Positions 45,301-56,753 of a stretch of DNA of 64,000 nucleotides are shown in pieces. The position numbers were made by a program, and so were the translations under genes. A model generated the notes under the pieces. That model was given only the letters and a program-made list of their open reading frames with translations. It was not told the origin of the DNA and did no database searches. Source of the DNA: Nemertoderma westbladi. Its lineage: Eukaryota > Xenacoelomorpha > Nemertodermatida > Nemertodermatidae. Position 1 is the stretch's first letter, and each line of letters starts with the position of its first letter. The DNA lies in the NCBI GenBank assembly GCA_032718475.1, contig JAUCBJ010007338.1, forward strand, positions 25,450-89,449, in the 5' to 3' direction.

Positions 45301-46515
45301 AGTCTCCTGCATCTGCCCGAGCAGGAGATCCATCCCCCGTCGTCTCTCGTCCACCCATTCGACCGCCGAAGCGGGAGTCGCCAACGTCGTAGCGGGCGGA
45401 CGAGGGACAACGGGCGACAAATCCGGAATATTTCGCTCGGGGTCCAGGACCTGAACTGTCGCCTGGGCAGTTCTACTGGGCACAGGTAGCTTAGTGCTAT
45501 GTAGAGGGAATTTAGAAGTAGCTTCAGGGAGCACAGGTGTGTCTATCACCGAAGGGGTGATTTCAAGAACAGGCCTAATTATTTCAGGCTCATCTACTAT
45601 AGTAGGGAGTCTTTCTATTGTAATTATTTGGTCTGTGGGCTCTGTACTACCTAAGTTGGTGTTATTTAGTTGGCTTCTAACAGCTGGAGGCAAATCAGGC
45701 AATTTCTGACGGTGGAATGTTCTTTTACGTCTGCTTAGGCGAGGTCGATTTCCTCCGCCTTCAGTGTCGGTGGTATCGCCTTCCTCAGATGATGTATACC
45801 CCTGTCTCTTGGGAGTAGATCGACTCATCATCTGCATATTACTAGCTGTTAACTGTTTATTGAAGTTGTCTTGCCTCTCTTGAAGATTTTCCAACTCTAG
45901 TTGGGTTGCCTCTTCAGATGCCCTCCGTTCTGCTTCTACCACTGCCTCTGCTGTTGCCAGTGCCGCCTTTCTTTCTGCTTCGGCCGCTGCCTTTGCTGCT
46001 GCTACTGCCGCTTTTGCCTCTGCCGCTGCCACTGCCGCTGCCGCTTTTGCCTCTGCCGCTGCCACTGCCGCTGCCGCTTTTGTTTCTGCTTCTGCAGCTG
46101 CCACTGCTGCTGCTACTGCCGCTGCCTTTCTGTCTTCTATACGTTTTTTCTTTACTTGTTCTTCCTGGACCTTAACGACGCGGAGTTGTTCATCGAATTT
46201 AGCTTGATTAGCCGCTAACCTATCCACGTCGATGGCGTCAAGCACACGCTGTGCTCCTTCACTATTAGGGCTAAGTCCCTCTAGTCTTCTCCGCAACTCT
46301 TCATCACCTACAAAACGTTGATAGTCTGACAGATAGATGTCAATGGCATCCCTCTTATGCGGTTTCTCTGCCGTCGCTTCACTTTCCACTTGGGAAGAAA
46401 TAGCGTCCGTTGATTCTCCATGGGTTGAGCGCTCCTCCAATTGAGCTTTCCACTGAGCTGCTCCTTGAACCTGGCGACTCACCCGTTGAAACCAAGTCTT
46501 TACGGCAACTTGCAA
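42325..46515 (-). CDS. BEL/Pao Gag C-terminal region, protease and collapsed Pol
   Basis: The frame is open for about 1,396 codons, but the first codon is TTG and the first ATG lies more than 200 codons in. It appears to continue the upstream ORF past a stop. From the N-terminus: an Ala/Glu/Lys-rich coiled coil (about 115-225); a DUF1759-like capsid region with KFNGDEMKWLPFNEYY and LPKGGVGTRWD (about 505-700); two zinc knuckles, CVLCDGPHRLNACDKF and CYNCLRRGHQRRTC plus CAKCGAKHHILLH (about 820-885); and an aspartic protease with ALLDSGSTGTFID (about 988-1000) ending VGWYLTGP (about 1130). About 60 residues later comes WRYCPKKFNPTDIASRGATP, which in BEL elements lies after RNase H. RT and RNase H are therefore deleted, in frame. 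The integrase core is missing too, and the last ~90 codons look frameshifted. Confidence 0.85.
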   Translation of the reverse strand: MQVAVKTWFQRVSRQVQGAAQWKAQLEERSTHGESTDAISSQVESEATAEKPHKRDAIDIYLSDYQRFVGDEELRRRLEGLSPNSEGAQRVLDAIDVDRLAANQAKFDEQLRVVKVQEEQVKKKRIEDRKAAAVAAAVAAAEAETKAAAAVAAAEAKAAAAVAAAEAKAAVAAAKAAAEAERKAALATAEAVVEAERRASEEATQLELENLQERQDNFNKQLTASNMQMMSRSTPKRQGYTSSEEGDTTDTEGGGNRPRLSRRKRTFHRQKLPDLPPAVRSQLNNTNLGSTEPTDQIITIERLPTIVDEPEIIRPVLEITPSVIDTPVLPEATSKFPLHSTKLPVPSRTAQATVQVLDPERNIPDLSPVVPRPPATTLATPASAVEWVDERRRGMDLLLGQMQETVQQFKGTVRESRLELQEVQQSIALERDKLVNTQKGIPPPSVTMCQPVRSEVSHAQGVEPTRIYTASEVETPIVNPIKGNYKPVDNDIPYRIDHNPRNLYTDNSILNSTMAQESFTRQMARTEARQAVKVGEIVKFNGDEMKWLPFNEYYKDNIQNSVLSNGEKLRYLIECLEGSPKLMALKFIGHPDGLRQVWDTLNIRYGNRNNIAGYLYAKLVAPRKFISSGIIEFSDEIQEICRQLDWLGKSHEYQNTMVIRAVASTLPKGGVGTRWDKKVLYMMEQQRRDPTMADLMSFLDGEVKLQLLKLSREKTPENKVSEKPVSRRKITPVCYTDDGESQTSQGEDSGKDTDRSYYVNKMPKDQVSKFKSRTNDRREQVRKTPPTSPKRIQVRKPEERTSVHHIAQVKVSNIKPKCVLCDGPHRLNACDKFLRKSLKDRREVMWDKRLCYNCLRRGHQRRTCNSDARCAKCGAKHHILLHTEFERNSPSQVSESELHVQFSDVNDTDQSEMEGFYTDEFSDQNESCYLINTTAVYRALVYEKDTDSDLTLTTSDQQPSWKAPTSNIGIREFPVVQLRVHGPQKSYIVNALLDSGSTGTFIDRELAEVIFAGQPKFRTKLNLSGIMQVWNSTVAADYYIGELSTPQDELGEHSIRSVKMVAIKNFATTQADLYNWDEDESIQHLNIPRFQTDYPGVQILIGQNAHEALETLEKRPAQPQPLQTYAVRTRVGWYLTGPSGRTLRERLLQDRVCQVSEWEDDTSEGDDPTEGTPHSSDNDNLSSNVDQWRYCPKKFNPTDIASRGATPQELTDTIDRLGEPDFLSKENEWPSHLTPTEIRPAKGAEKVEPETRTGGSELFEPGIDLSVLHVARDDAVDLGLPSASGSFMKIRESDWSSGTSDVSQGLSPLLQRATDHYSSWNRLCDAVIYFERCFYRHYSRTKRKPGIAFRMQRLNHPVGRLCLSEGNGGLSGNCGRQDSLPTTTSLILQTSRDSIT

Positions 46516-46524
46516 CGACGTGTC

Positions 46525-47301
46525 TTATCTTCGTTTAGAAGCCTCCTCAAAGGCTGATAAGATTAGCCTGATCCGCAGAACTCTTTCTCTAACTTGATAA
46601 AGCAGCTGTCCCTGCTCTTGAGGTCCTTGAGGTTGTTGAAACAGTTGTCTCTCTACTCGCTCCATAGAGCTGAAGAATCCCTGGGCGTATCCGGCTGCGG
46701 ACCTCTTCCATACAGCTGGATCGATGGTCTCCTTGGCTACTCCCATCCGGTGTATGTCTTCCCAGGCAGCTTCTGATAAATCAAACGGGAGTCCGGGTCC
46801 GGGGAAGTTCCATTGCGACTCAACAATAGACTTCAGTTCTTCACTCGTGTATCCCGCGTAACTATCTCTAGTTGACCGTTGACTTCTCGCCCAATCGATC
46901 TGGTGTTCTTCCACCGCGATCAATAACCCAGCGAGCACGGCTGCAGGAAGGATGAGAAGGGGATCCGTATAAACCGCATCCGTCATCTCTGCTCCGCTCT
47001 CGGGTGTCAGCTCTACAGTATCCTCACTACTGGAGCTGCTGGGCCGCTGAGGAATAAGTTCTTGACTAGCGGGTTGTTGCTGTTCCGCTGCCTTTTGGTC
47101 CCGCTTGACCTGAGCTCGAGTGCCTATGATAGACCTACGATGTTGGACCAGCCTAGGTTCTGTTATTACTACTGGAGGGATGACCTTCCTCACAGTGGGA
47201 GGTGAACTGGATTTACGACCAGACAGTTGTACGTCTCTATCTGAGTCGCAGATAGTTACATCTAATAAACTGTCTGACAGGTTCTGCTTAGTATCAGACA
47301 T
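46525..47301 (-). CDS. BEL/Pao Gag N-terminal ORF
   Basis: This 258-codon ORF starts at a true ATG (MSDTKQNLSDSLLDVTICDS) and ends KRR-TAA at 46527-46525. The downstream Gag-protease frame is the same frame: three sense codons (GAC ACG TCG) separate this stop from the first codon of the longer open stretch. The protein is Ser/Pro/Gln-rich, with a YTSEELKSIVESQWNFPGPG segment and a C-terminal helix, and I recognise no domain. Either the stop is a mutation in this copy or it is read through to make the full Gag. Confidence 0.65.
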   Translation of the reverse strand: MSDTKQNLSDSLLDVTICDSDRDVQLSGRKSSSPPTVRKVIPPVVITEPRLVQHRRSIIGTRAQVKRDQKAAEQQQPASQELIPQRPSSSSSEDTVELTPESGAEMTDAVYTDPLLILPAAVLAGLLIAVEEHQIDWARSQRSTRDSYAGYTSEELKSIVESQWNFPGPGLPFDLSEAAWEDIHRMGVAKETIDPAVWKRSAAGYAQGFFSSMERVERQLFQQPQGPQEQGQLLYQVRERVLRIRLILSAFEEASKRR

Positions 47302-49474
47302 GACTATGTATACCGTTGAATGTCTACTGCTGTATTACAGTCTGAGTAAGTCTAGTAACTCAGTATTACCTGCTAGCCTAATAATTAATTACCGGTACTG
47401 CTACTCAGTGTAGCGTGATATATATATAATATATTAGAATACCGGTATGCTTATAGTATATATAACTATATAAGTATTATTACAGACTAGGTTTATCACA
47501 GAATACCGGTATAATTTTAGCACAAATATATATAAATATATAATAGGCCTATCGGAATACCGGTATACAGCTTACAGTTTGTAGTATATATAATTCTGGA
47601 ATAGAATTAATTACGAGTACCGGTATAATTTCAGCCTAGATTTATAGAAATAAGATAATAGGCCTATCGTAAATACCGGTATATCAATTATTTTAGAATA
47701 ATTGAATTTCTGAACTTTAGGGTTACTTGGTTACTTTAACTTACTTTATTACCGTTATTTAAGCAGTAATCCAACTGATATTGAGACCTAATGGTTTTAT
47801 GGTAGGCCTACTATTTATAAATCGTTAGATTTGATTTATAATGTATTTATACCCGTTTTAATGGGTTTAGTCAATGTTTGAAATAAATGTTATTATTTCT
47901 GGGGTAATCACTACACAAAGCGGTGCGCTTTTAGTGAAGTGTTACGTATAGGACACTAAAACAAATAATTCTAATTTACCTAAGTTACTTAATACTACAA
48001 ATTACGTACAATTCGGGTGAGATTACAATCTCTAAATAAACACAAAAATTTACAAAAAAACACAAAATACGAATTTTTAGGGTAATTTTACAAGAAGTCT
48101 ACAAACCAGCCTAACAAAGGGTTAGATAACCGGTTATTACAACGGACAGGGTACTACGGTATTTGAAATAATAAGTAGTAGTAAATACACTGCGTCGTCT
48201 AGATAGGAAAATACCACCGCCTGACGACCTATAGCCGTATCGCTATAGGTTCTACGTTATGTATCACGGAGTGTTCCTACCTAGAAGTTAATAGAGCTAA
48301 TCGAATGTGCCTATCAACCACTTTACAACACAGATATAATGTCTACAATGATTACTTCGGAAAGTACTGTACACTAAACCCTAAATTAGGTACGAGTACT
48401 TGTACAACAGATAATCAGTAGTTAAATATACTTGAACAGCTAAAAGAACCACGGCATCTGCTGGAGTGACCGATGCACAAAATCACCAGTCTTTACCTAC
48501 GCCGAGCAGCCCGTGTAGTACCGGGGTTAATTTAACTATAGCGGTATGTATAACAAACACAATTACTGTAGGAACAAACTTGGGGAATGAATGTTGCGGA
48601 TAATCGCATAAACTCTGAATAATAAATATTACGCTACGCGTACAAACTACTCAAACAAAATACAGACCGAACACTGACAGACTACTATCAAGCCTAAACA
48701 AACTACGGTATATGCAGACTCCGAAATGATTAGGGAGTATGCGCTCTAACCCAGTAGTGCGACTTATTCTTTAGTTGGGGGTTTACCTTACAGCGTTCGC
48801 TGCCCCTACTGCCTAACCGTACTTAATCGGACAGATGATCTACACACGCGGCAATCCGTTCAGACCTAATAACAGCCAGACAACTATCCAGCCTACAAAT
48901 TATCTAAATAAAATTATACGCTACCCGTACAGACTTACACAAACAAAGTACAGACTAAACGATGGCAGACTACTCTCAAGCCTAAATAAACTACAGGACA
49001 TGCAGACTCCGAAATGATTAGGGAGTATGCGCTCTAACCCAGTAGTGCGACTTATTCTTTAGTTGGGGGTTTACCTTACAGCGTTCGCTGCCCCTACTTC
49101 CTAATCGTACTTAATCGGACAGGTGATCTACACACACTGCAATCCGTTCAGACTTAACAGCAATCAGACAACAGCTCAGCCTACAAATTGTCTGTACAAT
49201 CTGATCAGGCTTACACGCCTTCTGTTCAATACTGGCCTACAAACAAATAAAACTTGACAGAAATAAGTAAAAATCTCAATAAAAAACCAGGGCGGGCCCT
49301 CCCTGATTAATTATTAAGGCCTACCGGTATATAATTATCAAAATCGAATAATACTGCTGTACCTGTACTGCTGTAGGTACCGGTCCGGGTGGTTAGGTAG
49401 TCAGGCCTACTGGGTACCGGTTGCCGGTACTTCAGCTTTATTGCCTACTGCAATAAAGAAGCAATATCCGTTAT
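47302..49474 (-). other. Leader of the BEL/Pao element
   Basis: About 2.2 kb lies between the 5' LTR and the Gag ATG. No ORF was found. The part nearest Gag (47380-47700) is rich in ACCGGTAT and AGGCCTAT words. Confidence 0.5.
48625..49195. repeat. 288-bp tandem repeat in the BEL/Pao leader
   Basis: Two copies are present. TGCAGACTCCGAAATGATTA occurs at 48713 and 49001, and about 95 bp after it is nearly unchanged. Such leader repeats could lie in the packaging region, but that is inference. Confidence 0.8.
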
Positions 49475-50712
49475 TGTTCGCGCTTTCAGACCTTTGGCAG
49501 TTTAACCCGCCAAATTAGGATGTCTGTTAGATAATAAATCACTTTAGCCGATGACAAATATTTGATTCACTACACTAGTCGAAACCAATCTGTGCGCGAT
49601 CATTCACCCGCTGGATAATTCCCGGGAGATTGGGTTCGACGGCTTAATTTTATTGCTATGTAAGCTTAATGTATTATTCGACTGACAGTATTATATAATC
49701 TCTGACAATATTATTCACCTTCGGGAATATCAACAGTTCCTTTAGGACGTGGCGCTTTATTTATATAAACAGAGTTATGACTTAAACTACTCACAACGAT
49801 ATGGCTTAGTTATAATTCACATATAATATGGCGCATTCTTTAGGAAATGCTTCGTTATCAGTATCACTCGCACACAATGCTGCACAATACTGCACACTGA
49901 TCTGCCGATCTTCACTGATTTTAGTTACATATAAAAGGAACACGGACTGACTCATGTAGGGTCTATCAAATAACATTAAATTCACTGCAAACCACTTTAA
50001 CATAAGTCACAATCGTTATCTGTAACCCTTCTCTCTTACCTTCAGTATATCAAGAATATTGGGTTTTCGGGTTATTTGTCGTTATTCCAAATATAATAAT
50101 TCATCAACCAAATTATGAAGTACAGACAGCAAATAGCAGTATAACAATATAAAGTATGCACAGTGTTACACAGTATACAGTGTATGCAGTACTGCAGTAT
50201 GCATTGATTGCATTGAGTTAGGTTAGTCAAGTTAGATAACGGATATATGTCCTTATGATTAAGCCTACTAGTGTACGGCTAAAACAGTAAAGCACAAAAA
50301 TACTTCTAAGCCGTTCTTTCCTTGGCTCAGGACTGAATGTAAACACTGCACATAGGCATTGCGTCATTTCTCGGAAATTTTCTGTACAAGGAGCCACAAA
50401 AACGCTCTAATTGGCTGACTGAACTGAGAGACGCCGTAGAACAAAGGAAATCAACACATATGAATGTCAGCTGTTAACCGTAGTCATAGTAACTACTGTT
50501 CAAGAGTAGCTATCACCCCTTTGCGTCACGAATTGCCATAGAATTATAAAATATGCCTTTCACAGTACACATACGGAGGAAATAGGTCTTAGATCCTCTA
50601 AAAACACCGATACAGCAATAATACGGTCTCTTACACTTATTAAATCAACTACAGAGTATTTTAATGTAAAAGATAATAAAAATAACGGGGCAATTCAGCA
50701 AAGGATTTTACA
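49475..50712 (-). repeat. 5' LTR of the BEL/Pao element
   Basis: It is nearly identical to 37837-39071, with a 3-bp insertion near 49825. In element orientation a TATA box, TTTATATAAA (complement of 49760-49769), lies about 950 nt into the LTR, and an AATAAA (complement of 49649-49654) lies about 105 nt further on. This fits a U3 of about 950 nt with R-U5 in the remaining ~280 nt. Confidence 0.9.
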
Positions 50713-53700
50713 GGTTCTGTATCCAAGACATGGGCTGGGGTATCTGTGTCACAAGACATGAACTGGAGTTTCTGTGTCACAAGACATGGGGTGGGGTTTC
50801 TCTATCGCAAGACATGAGCTGGGGTTTCTGTGTCACAAGACATACGCTGTGGTTTCTGTATCGCAAGACATGAGCTGGGGTTTCTGTATCGCAAAAAATG
50901 AGCTGGGGTTTGTGTCACAATACATGGGGTGGGGTTTCTGTGTCACTAGACATACGCTGTGGTTTCTGTATCGCAAGCCATAAGCTGGGGTTTCTGTGTC
51001 ACAAGACATACGCTGTGGTTTCTGTATCGCAAGACATGAGCTGGGGTTTCTGTATCGCAAAAAATGAGCTGGGGTTTGTGTCACAATACATGGGGTGGGG
51101 TTTCTGTGTCACAAGACATACGCTGTGGTTTCTGTATCGCAAGACATGAGCTGGGGTTTCCGTGTCACAATACATGGGGCGGGGTTTCTGTGTGACAAGA
51201 CATGATCTGTCGTTTCTGTATCGCAATACATGAGCTGAGGTTCTGTATCCAATACATGGGCTGGGGTATCTGTGTCACAAGACATGAGCGGGAGTTTCTG
51301 TGTCACAAGACATGTGGTGGGGTTTCTGCATCGCAAGACATGAGCTGGGGTTTCTGTGTCACTAGACATACGCTGTGGTTTCTGTATCGCAAGACATAAG
51401 CTGGTGTTTCTGTGTCCAAGACATGAGCTGGGGTTTCTGTATCGCAAGACATGACCTGTGGTTTCTGTGTCCAAGACATACGCTGTGGTTTCTGTGTCAC
51501 AAGACATGAGCTGGGGTTTCTGTGTCGCAAGACATACGCTGTGGGTTCTGTGTCCAAGACATGAGCTGTGCTTTCCGTGTCGCAAGACATGAGCTGGGGT
51601 TTCTGTGTCGCAAGACATACGCTGTGGTTTCTGTGTCCAAGACATACACTGTGGTTTCTGTGTCCAAGACATACGCTGTGGTTTCTGTGTCGCAAGACAT
51701 GAGCAGAGGTTTCTGTGTCGCAAGACATACGCTGTGGTTTCTGTGTCCAAGACATACGCTGTGGTTTCTGTGTCCAAGACATGAGCTGTGGTTTCTGTGT
51801 CACAAGACATGAGCTGGGGTATCTGTGTCACAAGACATGACCTGGGGTTTCTGTGTCGCAAAACATACGCTGTGGTTTCTGTGTCCAAGACATACGCTGT
51901 GGTTTCTGTGTCACAAGACAAACGCTGTGGTTTCTGTATCGCAAGACATGAGCTGGGGTTTCTGTGTCACAGGTCATAAGCTGGTGTTTCTGTGTCCAAG
52001 ACATACGCTGTGGTTTCTGTATCGCAAGACATGAGCTGGGGTTTCCGTGTCACAATACATGGGGCGGGGTTTCTGTGTGACAAGACATGATCTGTCGTTT
52101 CTGTATCGCAATACATGAGCTGAGGTTCTGTATCCAATACATGGGCTGGGGTATCTGTGTCACAAGACATGAGCGGGAGTTTCTGTGTCACAAGACATGG
52201 GGTGGGGTTTCTGCATCGCAAGACATGAGCTGGGGTTTCTGTGTCACTAGACATACGCTGTGGTTTCTGTATCGCAAGACATAAGCTGGTGTTTCTGTGT
52301 CCAAGACATGAGCTGGGGTTTCTGTATCGCAAGACATGACCTGTGGTTTCTGTGTCCAAGACATACGCTGTGGTTTCTGTGTCACAAGACATGAGCTGGG
52401 GTTTCTGTGTCGCAAGACATACGCTGTGGGTTCTGTGTCCAAGACATGAGCTGTGCTTTCCGTGTCGCAAGACATGAGCTGGGGTTTCTGTGTCGCAAGA
52501 CATACGCTGTGGTTTCTGTGTCCAAGACATACACTGTGGTTTCTGTGTCCAAGACATACGCTGTGGTTTCTGTGTCGCAAGACATGAGCAGAGGTTTCTG
52601 TGTCGCAAGACATACGCTGTGGTTTCTGTGTCCAAGACATACGCTGTGGTTTCTGTGTCCAAGACATGAGCTGTGGTTTCTGTGTCACAAGACATGAGCT
52701 GGGGTATCTGTGTCACAAGACATGACCTGGGGTTTCTGTGTCGCAAAACATACGCTGTGGTTTCTGTGTCCAAGACATACGCTGTGGTTTCTGTGTCACA
52801 AGACATGAGCTGGGGTTTCTGTGTCGCAAGACAAACGCTGTGGTTTCTGTATCGCAAGACATGAGCTGGGGTTTCTGTGTCACAGGTCATAAGCTGGTGT
52901 TTCTGTGTCCAAGACATGGGCTGGGGTTTCTGTGTCACAAGTCATAAGCTGTTGTTTTTGTGTCCAAGACATGGGCTGGGGTTTCTGTATCGCAAGAAAT
53001 GAGCTGTGGTTTCTGAGTCGCAATACATACGCTGAGGTTTCTGTATTGCAAGACATGAGCTAGGGCGTCTGTGTCCAAGACATGAGCTGGGGTGTCTGTG
53101 TCACAAGACATGGGCTGGGGTTTCTGTCTCACAAGACATACGCTGTGGTTTCTGTGTCGCAAGACATAAGCTGGGGTTTCTGTATCGCAAGACATAAGCT
53201 GGGGTTTCTGTGTCACATACATAAGCTGGGGTGTCTGTGTCACAAGACATGAGCTGGGGTGTCTGTGTCACAAGACATGAGCTGAAGTTTCTGTGTCGCA
53301 AGACATACGTTGTGGTTTCTGTGACCAAGACATGAGCTGGGGTTTCTGTGTCATAAGACATGAGCTGGGGTTTCTGTATCGCAAGACATGAGCTTTGGTT
53401 TCGGTGTCGCAAGACAAGCTGGGGTTTCTGTATCGCAAGACATGAGCTGGTGTATCTATGTCACAAGACATGAGCTGGGGTATCTGTGTCACAAGACATG
53501 AGCTGGGGTTTCTGTGTCGCAAGACATACGCTGTGGTTTCTGTATCGCAAGACATAAGCTGGGGTTTATCTATCGCAAGACATGAGCTGTGGTATATGTG
53601 TCGCAAGACATACGCTGTGGTTTCTGTATCACAAGACATAAGCTGGGATTTATGTATCGCAAGACATGAGCTGTGGTATCTGTGTCACAAGAAATGAGCT

Positions 53701-55290
53701 GGGGTTTCTGTGTCGCAAGACATACGCTGTGGTTTCTGTGTCCAACATAAGCTGGGGTTTCTGTGTCACAAGACTTAAGCTGGGGTTTCTGTATCTAAGA
53801 CATGAGCTGGGGTTTCTGTGTCACAAGTCATAAGCTGGTGTTTCTGTGTCCAAGACATGGGCTGGGGTTTCTGTGTTACAAGACATACGCTGTGGTTTCT
53901 GTATCGCAAGACATAAGCTGGTGTTTCTGTGTCCAAGACATGAGCTGGGGTTTATGTGTCACAAGTCATAAGCTGGTGTTTCTGTGTCCAAGACATGGGC
54001 TGGGGTTTCTGTGTTACAAGACATGAGCTGGGGTTTCTGTGTCACTAGACATACGCTGTGGATTCTGTATCGCAAGACATAAGCTGGTGTTTCTGTGTCC
54101 AAGACATGAGCTGGGGTTTCTGTGTCGCAAGACATGAGCTGGGGTATCGTGTCACAAGTCATAAGCTGGTGTTTCTGTGTCCAAGACATAAGCTGGGGTT
54201 CTGTATCCAAGACATGAGCTGGGGTTTCTGTGTCGCAAGACATACGCTGTGGTTTCTGTGTCCAAGACATACGCTGTGGTTTCTGTGTCGCAAGACATGA
54301 GCTGGGGTTTCTGTATCGCAAGACATACGCTGTGGTTTCTGTGTCCAAGACATGAGCTGTGGTTTCTGTGTCACAAGACATGAGCTGGGGTTTATGTGTC
54401 GCAAGACATACGCTGTGGTTTCTGTGTCCAACATCAGCTGGGGTTTCTGTGTCACAAGACTTAAGCTGGGGTTTCTGTATCTAAGACATGAGCTGGGGTT
54501 TCTGTGTCACAAGTCATAAGCTGGTGTTTCTGTGTCCAAGACATGGGCTGGGGTTTCTGTGTTACAAGACATACGCTTTGCTTTCTGTATCGCAAGACAT
54601 AAGCTGGTGTTTCTGTGTCGCAAGACATACGCTGTGGTTTCTGTGACCAAGACATGAGCTGTGGTTTCTGTGTCACAAGACATGAGCTGGGGTATCTGTG
54701 TCACAAGACATGAGCTGGGGTTTCTGTGTCGCAAGACATACGCTGTGGTTTCTTTATCGCAAGACATAAGCTGGTGTTTCTGTGTCCAAGACATGAGCTG
54801 GGGTTTCTGTATCGCAAGACATGAGCTGGGGTTTCTGTGTCACTAGACATACGCTGTGGTTTCTGTGTCACAAGTCATAAGCTGGTGTTTCTGTGTCCAA
54901 GACATGAGCTGGTGTTTCTGTGTCCAAGACATGAGCTGGGGTATCTGTGTCACAAGTCATAAGCTGGGGTTTCTGTGTCACAAGGCATGATCTGGGGTTT
55001 CTGTGTCACAAGACATGGGCTGGGGTTTCTGTGTCACAAGACATAAGCTGGGGTTTCTGTGTCACAAGACATGGGCTGGGGTTTCTGTGTCACAATACAT
55101 ACGCTGTGGTTTCTGCATCGCAAGACATAAGCTGGTGTTTCTGTGTCCAAGACATGAGCTGGGGTTTCTGGATCGCAAGACATGAGCTGGGGTTTCTGTG
55201 TTACTAGACATACGCTGTGGTTTCTGTATCGCAAGACATAAGCTGGTGTTTCTGTGTCGAAGACATGAGCTGGGATTTCTGAGTCACAAC
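50713..55290. repeat. 28-bp minisatellite, right part (~165 copies)
   Basis: It starts with the second GGTTC and continues the array of 36833-37836. Many units are a 27-bp variant with GTGTCCAAGACATACGCTGT. A block of 885 bp is duplicated nearly exactly (about 51160-52045 and 52045-52930), as shown by matching variant orders. The open frames on both strands are artefacts. Confidence 0.95.
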
Positions 55291-56753
55291 ACCTTCGGAT
55301 ACTTAAATGGCTAGATCTCGTAGGATCTGGTCGCAAGTACATTCATCAATCATAAAACATAAACGTTATGAAGCTGACCTTTTTAATTATTGTAATAAAA
55401 TATTTGACAGGCAACGGAGAAGTCACTACACAATGATACATAATGATGGATAAACTACAACTAAAAACACACAACCCAATGAAATTAACAGGAAAAATAT
55501 GATACCGCTGCTACTGAAAAGTAATATACATGATGGCGAAAAATTTGGCCAAAGCAACCCTTTGTTAAAATCTGCCCAAAGACGAGATTTTAGATTCATT
55601 AATAATATTAATATAACCTTAATAGTAATGTAATCAGAAATGTGTTTTTAAAGAACATTATCTGGGCGTAGCATGGAGGAGGCAAAGAAACAATGTTGTT
55701 TAGCTTAATTAATGGAAAAAATAATAGGTAATATCAGTATATCTAACACAACAATAAATAGTAATAAATTAACTGGACCAATCATACTGAGGTTAAAATC
55801 CAATGATTCAAAGAACCAAATTATTATAATATCAACATAATATACAAATTAATATGACCAAGATATTAATTATTATTATAATTAAAAGTATTAACATTAT
55901 GAAATTTCATGTCAATGTTAGGAAGCCACTGTATTGCTGTTATATTCAATATACACAAGTATTAATTAATAAATATAAGTACTGGGTATAACCATTTGAA
56001 TTCCACATTAATGACTTTGCGGTTAATCTATTGTTGTTGTGAGTGTAATTTACTTACTTTTACATTAATATTAAAAAAACACTCCAAAATGAGTTATTTA
56101 TTATGTCATGGCTAGACAGTACTAAATTGACACTTCTTTGTCTTTTGGCACAAAAACTGCAATAAGAGTAAATTCCCAGTTGACAGAAAATTTGGCGCAA
56201 ATGTGTCAGTGAGTATAAAACTTATCATTAGTTAAGGTAGGTTGTCCATGTCCATGTATATAATAATGCTACCATAGATTACGACATGCATGATCTTGGT
56301 CTTTAGTATTATTTCATCCTGTTTTACATCTAATTTTTGACACCTGAGAACTAATTAACTTAAATTGATGAACATTTATTTTAGATTTCGGAATTATCTG
56401 GTTCCCATATGACAAAAATGTTGAAATAAATGATAAAATGTTCTAATAAAAGGTGATACAATCGTAAATGGTAATGTCGTTGCAACATTATAAATTCCGA
56501 AATCTAACACTATATGACTAACTCTATCTACTATAATATACAGACCAACAAATCGAAAATAAACAATAATTACAGCAACAAAACCTGCACCAAGTTATAA
56601 GAACAACGCAAACAAAAACAACACGATAGCGGGATTTTTATACAATCGGTTTACCAAAAGTTTACTAAAAATTGCAACTACAGGCCTGCTGATCGTTAAC
56701 TTTAATTAAAACATATAAATTGGCCTGAGTATTAATGGTGATATAATATGTCG
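55291..56753. other. Non-coding, AT-rich
   Basis: No gene, RNA or repeat family was recognised. Confidence 0.5.

Larger units (their letters stand above)
37837..50712 (-). mobile_element. Young BEL/Pao LTR retrotransposon, RT-less
   Basis: Two LTRs of 1,235 and 1,238 bp flank 10.4 kb of internal sequence. The 5-bp duplication GGTTC and TG...CA termini fix the borders. By eye the LTRs differ at four substitutions and one 3-bp indel, which points to a recent insertion. Coding capacity is on the minus strand: a Gag N-terminal ORF (47301-46525), an in-frame stop, Gag-protease with a collapsed Pol (46515-42325), and an unknown 239-codon ORF (40691-39972). Reverse transcriptase, RNase H and the integrase core are absent, so the copy must have moved with enzymes from a complete relative. 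I could not find a convincing primer-binding site next to the 5' LTR. Confidence 0.9.
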
